Shown piece after piece: positions 19,377 to 28,252 of a stretch of 64,000 nt of DNA. Source of the stretch: Myroides phaeus (GTDB taxonomy: Bacteria > Bacteroidota > Bacteroidia > Flavobacteriales > Flavobacteriaceae). The translations under genes and the position numbers were made by a program. The notes below the pieces were generated by a model. That model was given only the letters and a program-made list of their open reading frames with translations. It had not been told where the DNA came from and searched no databases. The stretch covers positions 51,268-115,267 of the forward strand of contig NZ_FNDQ01000007.1 of assembly GCF_900099675.1 (NCBI RefSeq), given 5' to 3'. How positions within the stretch are numbered: the stretch's first letter is position 1; every line of letters starts with the position of its first letter.

Positions 19377-20330
19377 ATGATGTTTATGAAAAAAAGTATG
19401 CTATTATTGTTGGGTGTTGGACTCCTAATTACCAGTTGTAAGAACGATAAAAAGGGAGACGAACCAACAGGGCAACCACAGACAGAAACCGTAAATAAAG
19501 AGAAACAAGAGGTAGTGAAGTTTGAAGAAGGTGCCTTGACGTACACAATGTCTATGAGTGACCCTATCTTTAACGACTTTGTGAAATATGTGAGTAAAGA
19601 CCCGTTGCATATGCTTGATTTAGCAAAAGAATACGGGGCTAAACTATCAAAAGAAGACAATGCCCATCTGCAAGAAGTGATTAAGAATAGTCCGTCTTTT
19701 ACTACCACTTACGGCACTTTGCCTTTTATCAGTAGTAGTGTTTATGTTGCAGGTTACGAGGCTGTTTACAAAGGAGAGGGACTTACGTATGTTTTAGAGA
19801 ATAAGTGGAATGATATTTTAGATGAGGGCTTTGCGTATGTCGGGTCAACGATTGTACCCAACAGCAAGTTAAACTTCTCTTATAAGAAGAATTATATTGA
19901 CGCTGAGCAGTTGCAAACGAATATAGATACGTTGAATTACGACCGAGTGGCAACAGGTGATTTTATTGATTTAGTAGGGTATAAGGCTGAGCGAATTGTA
20001 TACACAGCGAAAGAGGCAATGGCAGTTGGTCAACGCTTTTTGCCCAAAGAGCTAACGGTATATGTGTCTGAATCGTTTAACCCAGCGATTAATAAGGTGT
20101 TGCCGTTTAATGTAAATGAAGAACACGGGGTGTTGAAAATTGTAACCAAGTTTTTAGATACAGACGATTTGTACGTAACCTATGAAGTGAGTACAGCTGT
20201 GAAGAGAAAGGTGTTGGATACAGAAACGAGTATTTCAATGACTAATAATACGTATGATGTGAAAGGTGATAGGGATATTTTAGCTTTGGGAATGAGATTA
20301 ACAAAGATTATTGCTATTCCGCGATTGTAA
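19377..20330 (+). CDS. Predicted lipoprotein of unknown function
   Basis: A 317-residue secreted protein with a signal peptide and lipobox ITSC followed by a charged linker ([16 protein letters not shown]), so it is predicted to be anchored as a lipoprotein. Three closely spaced in-frame Met codons (19377, 19380, 19386) are possible starts; 19386 gives the tightest signal peptide. The rest looks like a mixed alpha/beta soluble domain with no motif I recognise. It is transcribed divergently from copA and lies 38 bases upstream of the sulfurtransferase gene on the same strand, so they may share a transcript. No function assigned. Confidence 0.72.
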   Translation: MMFMKKSMLLLLGVGLLITSCKNDKKGDEPTGQPQTETVNKEKQEVVKFEEGALTYTMSMSDPIFNDFVKYVSKDPLHMLDLAKEYGAKLSKEDNAHLQEVIKNSPSFTTTYGTLPFISSSVYVAGYEAVYKGEGLTYVLENKWNDILDEGFAYVGSTIVPNSKLNFSYKKNYIDAEQLQTNIDTLNYDRVATGDFIDLVGYKAERIVYTAKEAMAVGQRFLPKELTVYVSESFNPAINKVLPFNVNEEHGVLKIVTKFLDTDDLYVTYEVSTAVKRKVLDTETSISMTNNTYDVKGDRDILALGMRLTKIIAIPRL

Positions 20331-20368
20331 TCACGTATTTTTAGAACCACAATTAAAACTATTGAAAG

Positions 20369-21214
20369 ATGAGCTTACAACCCATTATACAAGTGTCGGA
20401 GTTAGTAGTATTGCAACAAACAGCAGGGGATAACCTTGTTATTGTTGATGCTTCAAACCACAAAGACGCAAAGGCAAATTATGACGCACAGCATTTAGAG
20501 GGTGCTATTTTTGTCGATTCTAACAAGCAGTTGGCTAATATAGGAGCAGACGCAGCACAAGGCGGAAGACATCCTTTACCTACGTTAGCTCAGTTTGCCC
20601 AAGTTTTACAAGACTTAGGATTAACACCTGATAGTCACGTTGTCATTTACGACGACAAGAACGGCGCTAATTCGGCAGCTCGTTTTTGGTGGATGTTGCA
20701 AGCAGTAGGACATCCAAAGGTACAGGTCTTAAACGGAGGAATACAAGAGGCAGTGAAACAAGGTTTTCCTACGAATGATAAACTCGTAGAGATAAAGGCA
20801 GTAGGGGCTTACCCTATTAATGCGTGGTTATTGCCAACAGCGACAATTGATGAGGTAGAGGCAAACTCAGAAAAGCCTACTTATTTGGTTATTGACGTTC
20901 GTGAGCCAAGTCGTTATAAAGGACATACAGAACCTATTGACCAAGTGGCGGGACATATTCCAGGATCAGTGAATATTCCGTTTATGTCTAATTTAGACGC
21001 CAACGGATTGTTCTTATCACCTAATGAGTTGAAAGACAAATACACCAAAGCGTTTACAGGAAAAGAAGAAGTAATCGTTCACTGTGGTTCAGGCATCACT
21101 GCTTGCCATAGTTTATTAGCCATCGCCTCAGCAGGAATGGAGATTCCGAAGTTATACGTCGGTTCGTGGAGTGAGTGGTCGCGAAATGATAAACCGATTG
21201 TTACAGAGGAGTAA
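20369..21214 (+). CDS. Thiosulfate/3-mercaptopyruvate sulfurtransferase (tandem rhodanese)
   Basis: Transfers sulfane sulfur to an acceptor such as cyanide or a thiol; likely cytosolic. The 281 residues contain two rhodanese domains: an inactive first one (about 10-130, with VVIYDDKNGANSAARFWW) and a catalytic second one (about 155-275) whose loop is CGSGITA (Cys239). The CGSGxTA loop resembles that of 3-mercaptopyruvate sulfurtransferases (SseA), whereas thiosulfate sulfurtransferases usually have CRKGVT. Length is usual. Downstream begins a ~970-base repeat-rich non-coding stretch. Confidence 0.93.
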   Translation: MSLQPIIQVSELVVLQQTAGDNLVIVDASNHKDAKANYDAQHLEGAIFVDSNKQLANIGADAAQGGRHPLPTLAQFAQVLQDLGLTPDSHVVIYDDKNGANSAARFWWMLQAVGHPKVQVLNGGIQEAVKQGFPTNDKLVEIKAVGAYPINAWLLPTATIDEVEANSEKPTYLVIDVREPSRYKGHTEPIDQVAGHIPGSVNIPFMSNLDANGLFLSPNELKDKYTKAFTGKEEVIVHCGSGITACHSLLAIASAGMEIPKLYVGSWSEWSRNDKPIVTEE

Positions 21215-21340
21215 AGTAAAAGGGAAACCGAAAACTGGGAACTGAAAACCGAAATACGTGAAACGTAAAACGTGATGCGTTGAACTGGGAATCGGGAACT
21301 GAAATACGTGAAACGTGATGCGTCGAACCTAAAACCCGAA

Positions 21341-21870
21341 ATGTCATTACAAACAAAATATCACAAATCAACGTTGTGAAAATGTGGGAATGTCATTACA
21401 AACAAAACATCACAATTCAACCGTTGAGAAAATGCGGGAATGTCATTACAAACAAAATATCACAATTCAACCGTTGCGAAAATGTGGGAATGTCATTACA
21501 AACAAAACATCCCAAATCAACCGTTGTGAAAATGTGGGAATGTCATTACAAACAAAACATCCCAATTCAACCATTGCGAAAATGTGGGAATGTCATTACA
21601 AACAAAACATCCCAATTCAACCGTTGCGAAAATGCGGGAATGTCATTACAAACAAACATCCCAATTCAACCGTTGCGAAAATGTGGGAATGTCATTACAA
21701 ACAAAACATCCCAATTCAACCATTGCGAAAATGTGGGAATGTCATTACAAACAAAACATCCCAATTCAACCGTTGCGAAAATGCGGGAATGTCATTACAA
21801 ACAAACATCCCAATTCAACCGTTGCGAAAATGTGGGAATGTCATTACAAACAAAACATCCCAATTCAACC
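21341..21870 (+). repeat. Tandem array of a 49-50-bp repeat, about 10.6 copies
   Basis: Each unit starts ATGTCATTACAAACAAAA, continues (C/T)AT(C/A)(C/A)CAA(T/A)TCAACC(G/A)TTG(C/T)GAAAATG(T/C)GGGA and repeats at 21341, 21390, 21440, 21490, 21540, 21590, 21640, 21689, 21739, 21789 and 21838; the last is partial. The 49-base units lack one A in the AAAACAT tract. There are no spacers. Related single copies lie at 14860-14922 and, inverted, at 26763-26806. Confidence 0.95.
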
Positions 21871-21872
21871 TA

Positions 21873-21931
21873 TGTAGGGGCGAATTATTATTCGCCCGCA
21901 CGGCATACGACACAATGTATATCACATATCG
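21873..21931 (+). repeat. Palindromic repeat module A, copy 2
   Basis: Matches 14926-14984 over 59 bases with one mismatch. It is joined directly to the end of the tandem array. Confidence 0.85.
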
Positions 21932-21940
21932 TTTTTTTTT

Positions 21941-21991
21941 GTTTATAAATAAACAACAAGGGGCGAACACATAGGTTCGCCCGTACGAGCG
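21941..21991 (-). repeat. Palindromic repeat module B, copy 2 (inverted)
   Basis: Its reverse complement matches 14985-15035 with about six mismatches. A T-rich run of about nine bases separates it from module A. Confidence 0.8.
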
Positions 21992-22013
21992 CGATGCGTG
22001 ATATGCAAATGTT

Positions 22014-22033
22014 AGACGCGAAGTATCGCGTCT
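22014..22033. repeat. Short palindrome AGACGCGA-agta-TCGCGTCT
   Basis: A perfect 8-bp stem with a 4-base loop in the repeat region, followed by CTACC. It resembles REP-like palindromes common between Bacteroidota genes. It is not followed by a T run. Confidence 0.7.
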
Positions 22034-22140
22034 CTACCGATATACTGGGTGTCAAAAACAAATCGATACACCAGAACCGGAAACCGAAAACCGAAAACGT
22101 AATGCGTTGAACTTAAAACCAGTAACCATATAAAATACGA

Positions 22141-22177
22141 AAGGTGCATATCTAATCGCAATTGATATGCACCTTTT
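22141..22177 (-). terminator. Terminator after the pseudouridine synthase gene
   Basis: AAGGTGCATATC...GATATGCACCTT, a perfect 12-bp stem with A/T flanks, lies 6 bases beyond the minus-strand stop. Confidence 0.85.
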
Positions 22178-22182
22178 ATATT

Positions 22183-22878
22183 TTAGTTTGATACCTCATT
22201 CCAGATAACATCTTCTGGAGTAGGGGCAGTTATCGTCAAGGATTCTTTTGTAACAGGATGCACAAAAGTAAGCTTGCGTGCGTGTAAGTGAATACCCCCA
22301 TCAGGATTACTGCGGTCAGCGCCATACTTTAAGTCCCCTTTAATCGGGCACCCCACAGCGGCAAGTTGACAGCGAATCTGGTGGTGTCGTCCCGTGTGTA
22401 AATCAATCTCCAAAGCAGAGTATGTTTTTAACTGATGGAACATACGGTAAGACAACTTTGCTTTCTTACTATTAGGAACTTCCTTTTTATGCGCCTTAGA
22501 CGTATTGTTTTTAGGGTTTCTAACCAAGAAATGCTCTAAAGTATCTTCCACTTTAGGAGGGGCATTCTTAATTACCGCCCAATACGTTTTTTGTGTTTCT
22601 CTATTTTTAAACGACTCATTCAAGCGAGTAAGCGCTTTTGAAGTCTTAGCAAAAACGACCAATCCCGACGTAGGTCTGTCTAAGCGGTGAACCACCCCTA
22701 AAAACACCTCACCCGGTTTGTTGTATTTTTTCTTTAAATAAAGCTTGACGATATCACTTAGCGGCATATCGCCCGTTTGGTCACCTTGAACAATATCACC
22801 CACGCGTTTATTAACCACAATAATATGGTTATCCTCGTGAAGCACTTGTAAGTTATCAGGTGTAGAAACAATTTTCAT
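22183..22878 (-). CDS. RluA-family RNA pseudouridine synthase
   Basis: Isomerises uridine to pseudouridine in RNA, either rRNA or tRNA. The 231 residues hold the RluA catalytic motif HRLDRPTSGLVVFAKT with catalytic Asp67, the conserved HxxGRxHQIRxQLAxxGxPIxGDxKYG segment (LHTGRHHQIRCQLAAVGCPI), and the C-terminal LHARKLTFVHP motif. There is no S4 domain at the N-terminus, so it is a short RluA-type enzyme. Substrate specificity cannot be told. It is flanked by hairpin terminators and is probably monocistronic. Confidence 0.93.
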   Translation of the reverse strand: MKIVSTPDNLQVLHEDNHIIVVNKRVGDIVQGDQTGDMPLSDIVKLYLKKKYNKPGEVFLGVVHRLDRPTSGLVVFAKTSKALTRLNESFKNRETQKTYWAVIKNAPPKVEDTLEHFLVRNPKNNTSKAHKKEVPNSKKAKLSYRMFHQLKTYSALEIDLHTGRHHQIRCQLAAVGCPIKGDLKYGADRSNPDGGIHLHARKLTFVHPVTKESLTITAPTPEDVIWNEVSN

Positions 22879-22895
22879 AGAATAGATTTTAAAAC

Positions 22896-22931
22896 AAAAA
22901 TATCCTTTAATAGTGTTTAAAGGATATTTTT
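22896..22931 (-). terminator. Terminator after panB
   Basis: AAAAATATCCTTTA...TAAAGGATATTTTT forms a long stem with T tracts, 27 bases past the panB stop. Confidence 0.85.
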
Positions 22932-22957
22932 GAACTTATATAAAAGAGTATATAAGC

Positions 22958-23776
22958 TTAATATTGTTCATTTTCGTTGGGGAAATCAACAGCTTTAACG
23001 TCTTGTACGTATTGCTCAACAGCCCCTTTCATTTGGTCGAAAATGTTTAAATAACGACGTAAGAATTTAGGGTTGAACTCGTGTGTTAAGCCAATCATAT
23101 CGTGGATAACCAATACTTGTCCGTCAACACCATTACCAGCACCAATTCCGATTACAGGAATAGAAATGCTTTCAGCTACTTTTTTCGCTAAAGCAGCAGG
23201 AATTTTCTCTAAAACAACAGCAAAACATCCAATTTCTTCCAACATTTTAGCGTCTTGAATTAATTGAGCTGCTTCTTCTTCTTCCTTAGCTCTTACCGTG
23301 TAAGTTCCGAATTTGTAAATAGATTGAGGTGTTAAACCTAAGTGTCCCATTACCGGAATACCAGCATCTAAGATACGTTTAATACCATCTTTAATTTCAA
23401 TTCCACCTTCCATTTTAACTGCGTGTGCACCACTTTCTTTCATGATACGGATTGCAGAACGCAAAGCTTCTTTAGGATCCGATTGGTAAGAACCAAATGG
23501 CAAGTCAACAACTATTAAAGCTCTCTCCGCTCCACGTACAACAGATTGTGCGTGATAAATCATTTGGTCTAATGTAATAGGCAATGTTGTCTCATGTCCT
23601 GCCATTACATTACTTGCAGAGTCACCTACAAGCATTACATCTACTCCTCCAGCTTCCAATACTTTAGCCATTGAGTAATCATAACACGTAAGCATTGAAA
23701 TTTTTTCACCATTAGCTTTCATATCGATAAGCGACTTAGTAGTCACTTTCTTATAATCTTTTTTTGCTACTGACAT
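22958..23776 (-). CDS. panB: 3-methyl-2-oxobutanoate hydroxymethyltransferase
   Basis: First committed step of pantothenate (coenzyme A) synthesis: transfers a hydroxymethyl group from methylene-tetrahydrofolate to ketoisovalerate. The 272 residues show the Mg-binding [15 protein letters not shown] region, [29 protein letters not shown] and the catalytic Glu in [12 protein letters not shown] chose ATG 23776 ([15 protein letters not shown]); a longer frame upstream adds 39 hydrophobic residues that the cytosolic family lacks. It is 56 bases downstream of the SH3-protein gene and precedes a strong terminator, so it may be the last gene of an sdaA-led transcript. Confidence 0.96.
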   Translation of the reverse strand: MSVAKKDYKKVTTKSLIDMKANGEKISMLTCYDYSMAKVLEAGGVDVMLVGDSASNVMAGHETTLPITLDQMIYHAQSVVRGAERALIVVDLPFGSYQSDPKEALRSAIRIMKESGAHAVKMEGGIEIKDGIKRILDAGIPVMGHLGLTPQSIYKFGTYTVRAKEEEEAAQLIQDAKMLEEIGCFAVVLEKIPAALAKKVAESISIPVIGIGAGNGVDGQVLVIHDMIGLTHEFNPKFLRRYLNIFDQMKGAVEQYVQDVKAVDFPNENEQY

Positions 23777-23832
23777 AATTGTTCTTTTTGTTAGAAATGT
23801 AAAATTAGATAAAAAGAGGGGAATTAAAAGGA

Positions 23833-25008
23833 TTAACAGTAATAAATCAATTCCACTCTTGATAATAATCCATTTTGGAAGATGAAAAGACAAGCCTGTC
23901 CATCTAAATAAATGGTGTATGATTTGTCTAAAGGCGAGATATTACCTATCAATCCCTTAGCTATTTTTAAAAAATCTTTCTCCGTTGTTTCGCCATTTAA
24001 CAAATGCTTGCCAATTTTAAAACCGTTGAAATTAAGCATATCCATTTTTCGAGCTTTCACAGTACTTGACAAATCGTTTGTGATAAACTCAGCCGAGTTA
24101 TATAAAGCATTGCCCTCATAATCACCTAAAGCACAATCGTCTAAGTCTGAGTACGTCTCTAAAGGATACCCAATGTATTGTTTAACCAGCTCTCCATCAA
24201 AACCAGCCAATGGTTCAACGATGCCGTTGATTGTAAAACCAAATTGTTGTTTTTTCTGTAGCTTTTCTACTTTACTTGAATCCCCGTCAAGCGGAGTTGC
24301 CTCTAAAACTTGTTTTTTAAGTTGATTAATCTCAGCTAACTCCATCAAATTGTTGTTTTTAGCATACTCAACAAAAACGTCTAACGCCTGAATTGTGTAA
24401 TAATGTGCACTATTCCAACCCAATTCCAACACGCGCTCAGCGTATTTCTTTTGGTCCTGAGTTTCCCTAGCATACTTATACGCTTGGATTAACTCGTCCA
24501 AATCAGGGCGTTGTCCTAAGAATTTTGCTTGAATATACCCTTTTCTGTCCATATAATCAATAGGAACCCACGCTTCTTTATCGTCAGGGAAAAAGGGTAG
24601 TGGCACAATAGTACCATTTAACACTGTTCCCAACACAGAAGACGTACTTGAAGGATACTCGCGCACCTTTAGTCCCGCCACAGTTGTAAACAAGTGAGGA
24701 GCCGCATAAAACTCATCCTCATCAATAATAGGAGCAGGAGAAGTAATTGTTTCCACCGCTTTATACTTCGTGCTGAGGTTTTTAATGTCGTTTATATACA
24801 TAGGCGATTGGTAATCAACCAGCACTTTATACAATTTATTAGACACTTTTTCAAACGAAGTCAGCTGTGTTCCTTGTGTGTAGATACCCATTTTTTGCGT
24901 TGCTTGGCTATCCTTATAAGCAACCGTAGGCGCGTTGACATACAGTATGTCTTGCGCCCACGTTTGTATTGTAATACAACAAAGTATTGTCGTTATTAGT
25001 TTCTTCAT
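23833..25008 (-). CDS. Secreted protein with SH3b-like domain
   Basis: A 391-residue exported protein: signal peptide ([19 protein letters not shown]), two SH3b-like segments (the clearest around residues 105-170, with [18 protein letters not shown]...[13 protein letters not shown]), and a C-terminal domain of unknown type. SH3b domains often bind peptidoglycan or proteins in the periplasm, so a cell-envelope role is inferred. I chose ATG 25008 because the signal peptide starts there; an in-frame extension overlaps sdaA. It lies 4 bases after sdaA. Specific function unknown. Confidence 0.78.
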   Translation of the reverse strand: MKKLITTILCCITIQTWAQDILYVNAPTVAYKDSQATQKMGIYTQGTQLTSFEKVSNKLYKVLVDYQSPMYINDIKNLSTKYKAVETITSPAPIIDEDEFYAAPHLFTTVAGLKVREYPSSTSSVLGTVLNGTIVPLPFFPDDKEAWVPIDYMDRKGYIQAKFLGQRPDLDELIQAYKYARETQDQKKYAERVLELGWNSAHYYTIQALDVFVEYAKNNNLMELAEINQLKKQVLEATPLDGDSSKVEKLQKKQQFGFTINGIVEPLAGFDGELVKQYIGYPLETYSDLDDCALGDYEGNALYNSAEFITNDLSSTVKARKMDMLNFNGFKIGKHLLNGETTEKDFLKIAKGLIGNISPLDKSYTIYLDGQACLFIFQNGLLSRVELIYYC

Positions 25009-25012
25009 ATAG

Positions 25013-26437
25013 TTAACAATCAGACAAACTAACAGCAACTGCCAGTCCACCTTCAGAAGTTTCTTTATACTTGTTGTTCATATCTTTAGCCGTTTCCCAC
25101 ATCGTGTTAACCACTTTATCCAAAGGCACTTTCGCATTCTTAGGGTCAGTGTCTAACGCTAATTCAGCCGCATTAATAGCCTTAATAGCCCCCATTGTAT
25201 TTCTTTCAATACAAGGTACCTGTACTAAACCACCGATCGGATCACACGTTAATCCCAAGTGGTGTTCCATAGCAATTTCAGCTGCCATCATCACTTGCTC
25301 AGGCGTACCCCCCATCATTTCACACAATGCACCAGCCGCCATAGCACTTGACACGCCAATTTCAGCCTGACAACCACCCATTGCAGCAGAGATAGTTGCT
25401 CCTTTTTTGAAGATACTACCAATTTCACCCGCCACTAAAAGGAACTGTTTGATTTCTTTCTCACTTGCCTTGTGGTTTTCAATCACTAAATAGTACATCA
25501 AAACAGCCGGAATTACTCCCGCACTACCATTTGTAGGAGCAGTAACAACGCGACCTAAAGCAGCGTTAACCTCGTTTACAGCTAAAGCAAAACAGCTTAC
25601 CCATTTCAAGATTTGACGGAAGTACACCTTCGTCTTGCGGATTGTTTGTAGCCATTCTTGTGGATTAGTATAAGGTAATTCGCCTTTTAATTTAGAGTGA
25701 GTATCATACGCCCTTCTACGCACATTTAGTCCACCAGGCAATATACCTTCAGTGTGACAACCAATGTACATACATTCCAGCATTGTATTCCACACACGCA
25801 TAAGTTCGTGGTGAATTTCCTCATCCGTACGAAGAGATTTCTCATTTTCGTACACGATTTCAGAAACAGACATTCCTTGCTCTTTACAATAAGCTAACAG
25901 TTCAGTTGCCTTATCAATAGGGAAAGGGAAAGACGCTTTAATCTCGTCATTTTCTTTATTCTGAGCCGTTTCCTCTTTCACAACAAATCCACCCCCAATA
26001 GAGTAGAAAGTAGACTCATAGATTTCGTGTTCACCATATTGAGCAGTAAACGTCATTCCATTTGCGTGAAAAGGCAAGAAGTTTCTATTGAAAACAATCT
26101 GAGTTTTAGGATCAAAGGTAATTGGTGTTTTCCCCCCTAAAACCAAGGTTTTCGTATCATTTATCTTAGCTATAATTGAGCTTATATCCTCCACAGGCAC
26201 ATACTCAGGGTCAGCCCCACTTAAACCCAGCATCACAGCTAAGTCCGTTGCGTGTCCCACTCCCGTTAGAGAAAGCGAGCCATATAAGTCTATTTTTACA
26301 TTAGAAACTTTATTAAATATTTGGCGATCGTGCAGTTCATTTAAAAATTGTTCTGCTGCTCTCCACGGACCTAAAGTATGAGAACTTGAAGGTCCTACGC
26401 CAATTTTGAGCATATCAAATACAGAAATACATTCCAT
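25013..26437 (-). CDS. sdaA: L-serine ammonia-lyase (iron-sulfur type, single chain)
   Basis: Deaminates L-serine to pyruvate and ammonia; cytosolic, 4Fe-4S dependent. The 474 residues match single-chain SdaA/SdaB enzymes with a fused beta domain ([18 protein letters not shown] at the N-terminus) and alpha domain ([54 protein letters not shown]). The conserved cysteines in [14 protein letters not shown] and VPCIERN are the expected cluster ligands, and the chain ends in a Cys (SLSDC), as in family members where the tail Cys acts as cluster ligand. It heads a possible three-gene transcript with the SH3 protein and panB. Confidence 0.96.
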   Translation of the reverse strand: MECISVFDMLKIGVGPSSSHTLGPWRAAEQFLNELHDRQIFNKVSNVKIDLYGSLSLTGVGHATDLAVMLGLSGADPEYVPVEDISSIIAKINDTKTLVLGGKTPITFDPKTQIVFNRNFLPFHANGMTFTAQYGEHEIYESTFYSIGGGFVVKEETAQNKENDEIKASFPFPIDKATELLAYCKEQGMSVSEIVYENEKSLRTDEEIHHELMRVWNTMLECMYIGCHTEGILPGGLNVRRRAYDTHSKLKGELPYTNPQEWLQTIRKTKVYFRQILKWVSCFALAVNEVNAALGRVVTAPTNGSAGVIPAVLMYYLVIENHKASEKEIKQFLLVAGEIGSIFKKGATISAAMGGCQAEIGVSSAMAAGALCEMMGGTPEQVMMAAEIAMEHHLGLTCDPIGGLVQVPCIERNTMGAIKAINAAELALDTDPKNAKVPLDKVVNTMWETAKDMNNKYKETSEGGLAVAVSLSDC

Positions 26438-26762
26438 AAAGTTGTTTCAGTTTTAGTAATACGAAGATAGCTAAATTCTGTTCTGTTGCAAGTTTTAACA
26501 AGTGATTTAACGTGGACCTCTCATCGATTATAACTGCGTGACCTATTGTTTATTATTGTTGTATGAGTTGTAATTATGAGGTTTATAAAGATGTGTTGTA
26601 TATTAAAAGCAATAATTTCTATTTAAGACTGATATCTAACATTTGCATATTTTGTTTGGAAGCACAGCTTTCGACCTTTATTTCTTGAAAAATTACGTTT
26701 TTCTGTTTCTTTCTTCTCTTTTTTGTCTTGATACCAAAAAGAAACAAATAAAGCCGCTTAGG

Positions 26763-26806
26763 CGCTTCGGTTAAATTGTGGTGTTTTGTTTACAATGATA
26801 TTTCGG
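26763..26806 (-). repeat. Single inverted copy of the 50-bp array unit
   Basis: The reverse complement reads CCGAAATATCATTGTAAACA then AAACACCACAATTTAACCGA, matching the array unit at 21341-21870 with a few mismatches. Confidence 0.7.
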
Positions 26807-26933
26807 TTTCCTGTTTTCAGTTTTGACGCATCACGTTTCACATCTCACTTAATTCGGTTTCCAGTTCCCAGTTTGTTTACTCAATAAAAAGCACCACTTA
26901 CACATTTAATTATCATCAAGATTTTACTTATTG

Positions 26934-26941
26934 TATATTTG
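26934..26941 (+). promoter_or_regulatory. Candidate -7 element for the DUF5655-type gene
   Basis: TATATTTG fits the Bacteroidota TAnnTTTG -7 box and lies about 46 bases before the start codon. I see no good -33 TTTG at the usual distance. Confidence 0.35.
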
Positions 26942-26987
26942 GACATCTTGTGAAAAAAAATCACATCAGAAATAAAAACAGTACCCT

Positions 26988-27893
26988 ATGCAATTATATA
27001 CTCAACATAAAAGTAAGTTGTCAAGCTTAAAAGAAAAGCCATTTAAGCTTGAGAAAGAAATACAGCAATTATTTGAAGCCAACTTAGAGAATATAACAGG
27101 GTGGAAGTTTATTAAATCAGAGTTTTCTATCAAAGCAAATCGCATAGATACTTTGGCTTATGATGAAGAGAACAATTCATTTGTTATTATTGAGTATAAA
27201 AGAGAGCGCAGTTACTCTGTTGTAGATCAAGGAGTATCTTATCTAAATCTGATGTTAGAGAATCGCGCAGATTTTATAGTTGAATACAACGAAAGTCAAA
27301 GCGGTAATCTAAAGCGAAATGATGTAGATTGGTCTCAATCTAAAGTTGTTTTTGTATCACCATCATTTACTTCATTTCAAAAGCAAGCTTCTAATTTCAA
27401 GGACTTGCCTATTGAATTATGGGAGATAAAACAATATACCAATGATATTATTGTAGTTAATCCTATTAAGAAGTCAAAGTCAGCACCAGCTATTAAAGAG
27501 GTACAGAGCGATCAAGATTCGCAAATAGCTAAAGTAGCAAAAGAAATAATTGTTTATTCTGAAGAAAGTCATTTAGAAGGGAAGAGTGATGATATTATAG
27601 AATTATTTGAAGCTTTTAAAGCATCTATTCTTAATTTATCAGGAGATATAGAAATTGTTCCCAAGAAGATGTATATCGCATTTAAGTTGAAAAATAATAT
27701 TGTTGATATACGTGTTCAACAGAAGAATTTGATCTTGTGGATTAATATGAAAAAAGGAACATTGGAAGACTCTAAAATGCTAACAATTGATGCTTCTACA
27801 AAAGGGCATTATGGCAATGGAGATTATGAATTAGCAGTTTCAAATACAGATAACTTAGAATATATCATGAGCTTGGTTAAGCAAGCTTTGTAG
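26988..27893 (+). CDS. NucS-like / PD-(D/E)XK nuclease-like protein with DUF5655 C-terminus
   Basis: A 301-residue protein whose first ~160 residues look like an endonuclease NucS/DUF91-type PD-(D/E)XK fold: Asp54 in NRIDTLAYD, Glu69-x-Lys71 in IIEYKR, and the QxxxY motif (Gln81-Tyr85) seen in RecB-like nucleases. The C-terminal ~110 residues match the DUF5655 pattern (IVPKKMYIAFKLKNNIVDIRVQ...LWINMKKGTLED). Such proteins are widespread and usually annotated as uncharacterised; a DNA-processing or defence role is inferred. It sits alone at the edge of the defence island with its own promoter-like box. Confidence 0.75.
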   Translation: MQLYTQHKSKLSSLKEKPFKLEKEIQQLFEANLENITGWKFIKSEFSIKANRIDTLAYDEENNSFVIIEYKRERSYSVVDQGVSYLNLMLENRADFIVEYNESQSGNLKRNDVDWSQSKVVFVSPSFTSFQKQASNFKDLPIELWEIKQYTNDIIVVNPIKKSKSAPAIKEVQSDQDSQIAKVAKEIIVYSEESHLEGKSDDIIELFEAFKASILNLSGDIEIVPKKMYIAFKLKNNIVDIRVQQKNLILWINMKKGTLEDSKMLTIDASTKGHYGNGDYELAVSNTDNLEYIMSLVKQAL

Positions 27894-27938
27894 AGGTTTT
27901 TTTAAAAGTAAATAGTTTTAAAAATAAGCTTTTAGACG

Positions 27939-28061
27939 TTATAAGTAAAAACCATAATTATCATTGACAATTTCTAATTTCATTCCTTTTAATCTATCAA
28001 GTTCCTCTTTTCTCTCAATTGGATAGAAGGTTTGAACTCTAAGATATTCAATAATTATCAT
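27939..28061 (-). CDS. Short frame of 40 codons, possible gene remnant
   Basis: The peptide MIIIEYLRVQTFYPIERKEE and onward is charged and soluble-looking, unlike chance translation of AT-rich spacer, and the codons are normal for this genome. There is no clear ribosome site and no recognised family. It could be a small protein or the end of a lost gene. Confidence 0.25.
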   Translation of the reverse strand: MIIIEYLRVQTFYPIERKEELDRLKGMKLEIVNDNYGFYL

Positions 28062-28192
28062 TCATTTTAATGTCGTTTAAACTGTCTAATAGGTTATTGA
28101 AAAGATATTTAAAAAAAGCAATATGCGTTAGTGTTTTTTAATAACTAAAGTAATAAAAAACAAGACAACTCTGATAACAAAACAATATATAG

Positions 28193-28200
28193 TATATTTG
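28193..28200 (+). promoter_or_regulatory. Candidate -7 element of the ATPase-nuclease operon
   Basis: TATATTTG matches TAnnTTTG exactly and lies 52 bases before the ATPase start. No clear -33 box. Confidence 0.35.
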
Positions 28201-28252
28201 TTTTTGAGAAAGCATATTTTTTAAAAAGCATTATATTTATACTAATAACTTT

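Larger units (their letters stand above)
21215..22182. other. Repeat-rich non-coding region
   Basis: This 968-base region has no credible gene. It begins with degenerate short repeats (variants of GGGAACTGAAAACCG and ACGTGAAACGTGATGCG), then the tandem array, modules A and B, a small palindrome, more GGAAACCGAAAACCG text, and the rluA terminator. Frames that seem open across the array exist in all three phases because the unit is 49-50 bases long, so they are not genes. Confidence 0.85.
26438..26987. other. Non-coding region with inverted repeat relics
   Basis: A 550-base gap between divergent genes without a credible ORF. It carries one inverted copy of the 50-bp unit (26763-26806), degenerate GGTTTCCAGTTCCCAG-type text (26803-26875), and a Bacteroidota -7-like TATATTTG at 26934-26941 before the next gene. 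Confidence 0.7.
27894..28252. other. AT-rich gap before the ATPase-nuclease pair
   Basis: This 359-base region contains one short minus-strand frame (27939-28061) and a TATATTTG -7-like box at 28193-28200 that could drive the ATPase gene. I see nothing else. Confidence 0.55.

Noticed and set aside
21341..21870. CRISPR array
   Set aside because: Units are contiguous 49-50-bp copies with no unique spacers, and there are no cas genes in the window.
21376..21974. Long repetitive open frames across the tandem array
   Set aside because: The unit is not a multiple of three, so the same peptide text appears in all three phases; there is no signal or start context, and relics elsewhere are non-coding.
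22958..23893. PanB with an N-terminal membrane segment
   Set aside because: The upstream 39 codons are hydrophobic and unlike this cytosolic enzyme family; ATG 23776 gives the normal start.
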